A stretch of DNA of 5,633 bases from an uncultured Oscillospiraceae bacterium (GTDB lineage Bacteria > Bacillota > Clostridia > Oscillospirales > Acutalibacteraceae), in contig URNF01000125.1 of NCBI GenBank assembly GCA_900549155.1, positions 1-5,633 of the forward strand, written 5' to 3'. The translations under genes were made by a program, and so were the position numbers. Numbering within the stretch: the first letter of the stretch is position 1; each line of letters starts with the position of its first letter. This document shows, in pieces, positions 5,470 to 5,633 of the stretch. The notes beneath the pieces were generated by a model, which did not search any database, was not told the origin of the DNA, and worked only from the letters and a program-made list of their open reading frames with translations.

Positions 5470-5500
5470 GTACCCATTCCACAGTAAGGGCGGTTTTTCC

Positions 5501-5633
5501 ATGAAAGTTGCCGGTATTATTGCCGAATATAATCCGTTTCACAACGGACATAAATATCATATAGACAAATCAAAGGAGCTGACAGGTGCATATGCTGTAA
5601 TAGCGGTAATGAGTGGCAGCTTTGTGCAGAGAG
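5501..5633 (+). CDS. tmcAL: tRNA(Met) cytidine acetate ligase, 5' end only
   Basis: TmcAL (formerly YlbM, COG1323) activates acetate with ATP to acetyl-adenylate and transfers the acetyl group to the wobble cytidine of elongator tRNA(Met), giving ac4C34. Only the first 44 residues are in the window. They show the start of a nucleotidyltransferase fold: GIIAEYNPFHNGH (5-17) with the nucleotide-binding HxGH motif (His14, Gly16, His17), then AVIAVMSGSFVQR (32-44). The family usually has Asn where this protein has Ser40 in MSGSF. AAGGGCGG (5486-5493) precedes ATG by seven bases. The gene is divergent from ackA, which handles the same acetate and ATP; an order of ylbM near pta/ackA is common in clostridia (general knowledge). 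The full protein should be near 400 residues. Confidence 0.93.
   Translation, partial: MKVAGIIAEYNPFHNGHKYHIDKSKELTGAYAVIAVMSGSFVQR

Noticed and set aside
5385..5477. A longer ackA starting at ATG 5477
   Set aside because: The 31 extra residues are not family-like, no ribosome site fits, and they cover the predicted promoter and lie upstream of its start point.
1..5633. tRNA or rRNA genes, CRISPR arrays, transposon ends
   Set aside because: None was seen on reading: no CCA-ended cloverleaf, no regularly spaced repeats, and no terminal inverted repeats with target duplications around the recombinase within the window.

Overview
The window looks like chromosomal DNA of a moderately GC-rich Clostridia-type Bacillota, probably a gut Oscillospiraceae/Ruminococcaceae relative. 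This placement is inferred from the protein wording, the strong GGAGG-type ribosome sites, the sigma-A promoters, a purine riboswitch, and acetate kinase next to tmcAL. No taxonomic search was possible.

Left part (1-1072, minus strand): a leftward unit made of a consensus promoter (1044-1072), a short hairpin, a clear guanine-class purine riboswitch aptamer (905-988), an intrinsic terminator (849-879), a second consensus promoter (807-835), and a tyrosine recombinase (774 to the left edge, cut before its catalytic Tyr). A guanine riboswitch in front of a DNA recombinase is not a usual pairing and is the most interesting part of the window. The second promoter, lying between terminator and recombinase, means the riboswitch may tune the gene only partly, or may be an orphan left from a displaced purine gene.

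Middle (1073-4020, plus strand): a decayed 3' fragment of an AraC-family regulator (to 1386), then a promoter whose -35 overlaps the fragment's stop codon. This drives a membrane-anchored or lipoprotein class-A-beta-lactamase-like serine hydrolase (1447-2466). Serine hydroxymethyltransferase glyA (2481-3719) follows 14 bases later and is very likely co-transcribed. A small two-helix DUF378 membrane protein (3808-4020) follows after 88 bases, perhaps with its own weak promoter.

Right part (4021-5633): two strong, nearly symmetrical terminator hairpins (4041-4073 and 4116-4150) separate the plus-strand genes from convergent acetate kinase ackA (4170-5384, minus strand, GTG start). Upstream of ackA and divergent from it is the 5' end of tmcAL (5501 to the right edge), the tRNA(Met) cytidine acetate ligase. 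AckA makes acetate and ATP from acetyl phosphate and ADP, and TmcAL consumes acetate and ATP to modify the elongator tRNA(Met) anticodon, so the two adjacent genes share metabolites. Core metabolism (glyA, ackA) and translation (tmcAL) make the right two thirds ordinary chromosome. The left third looks like accessory or rearranged DNA.
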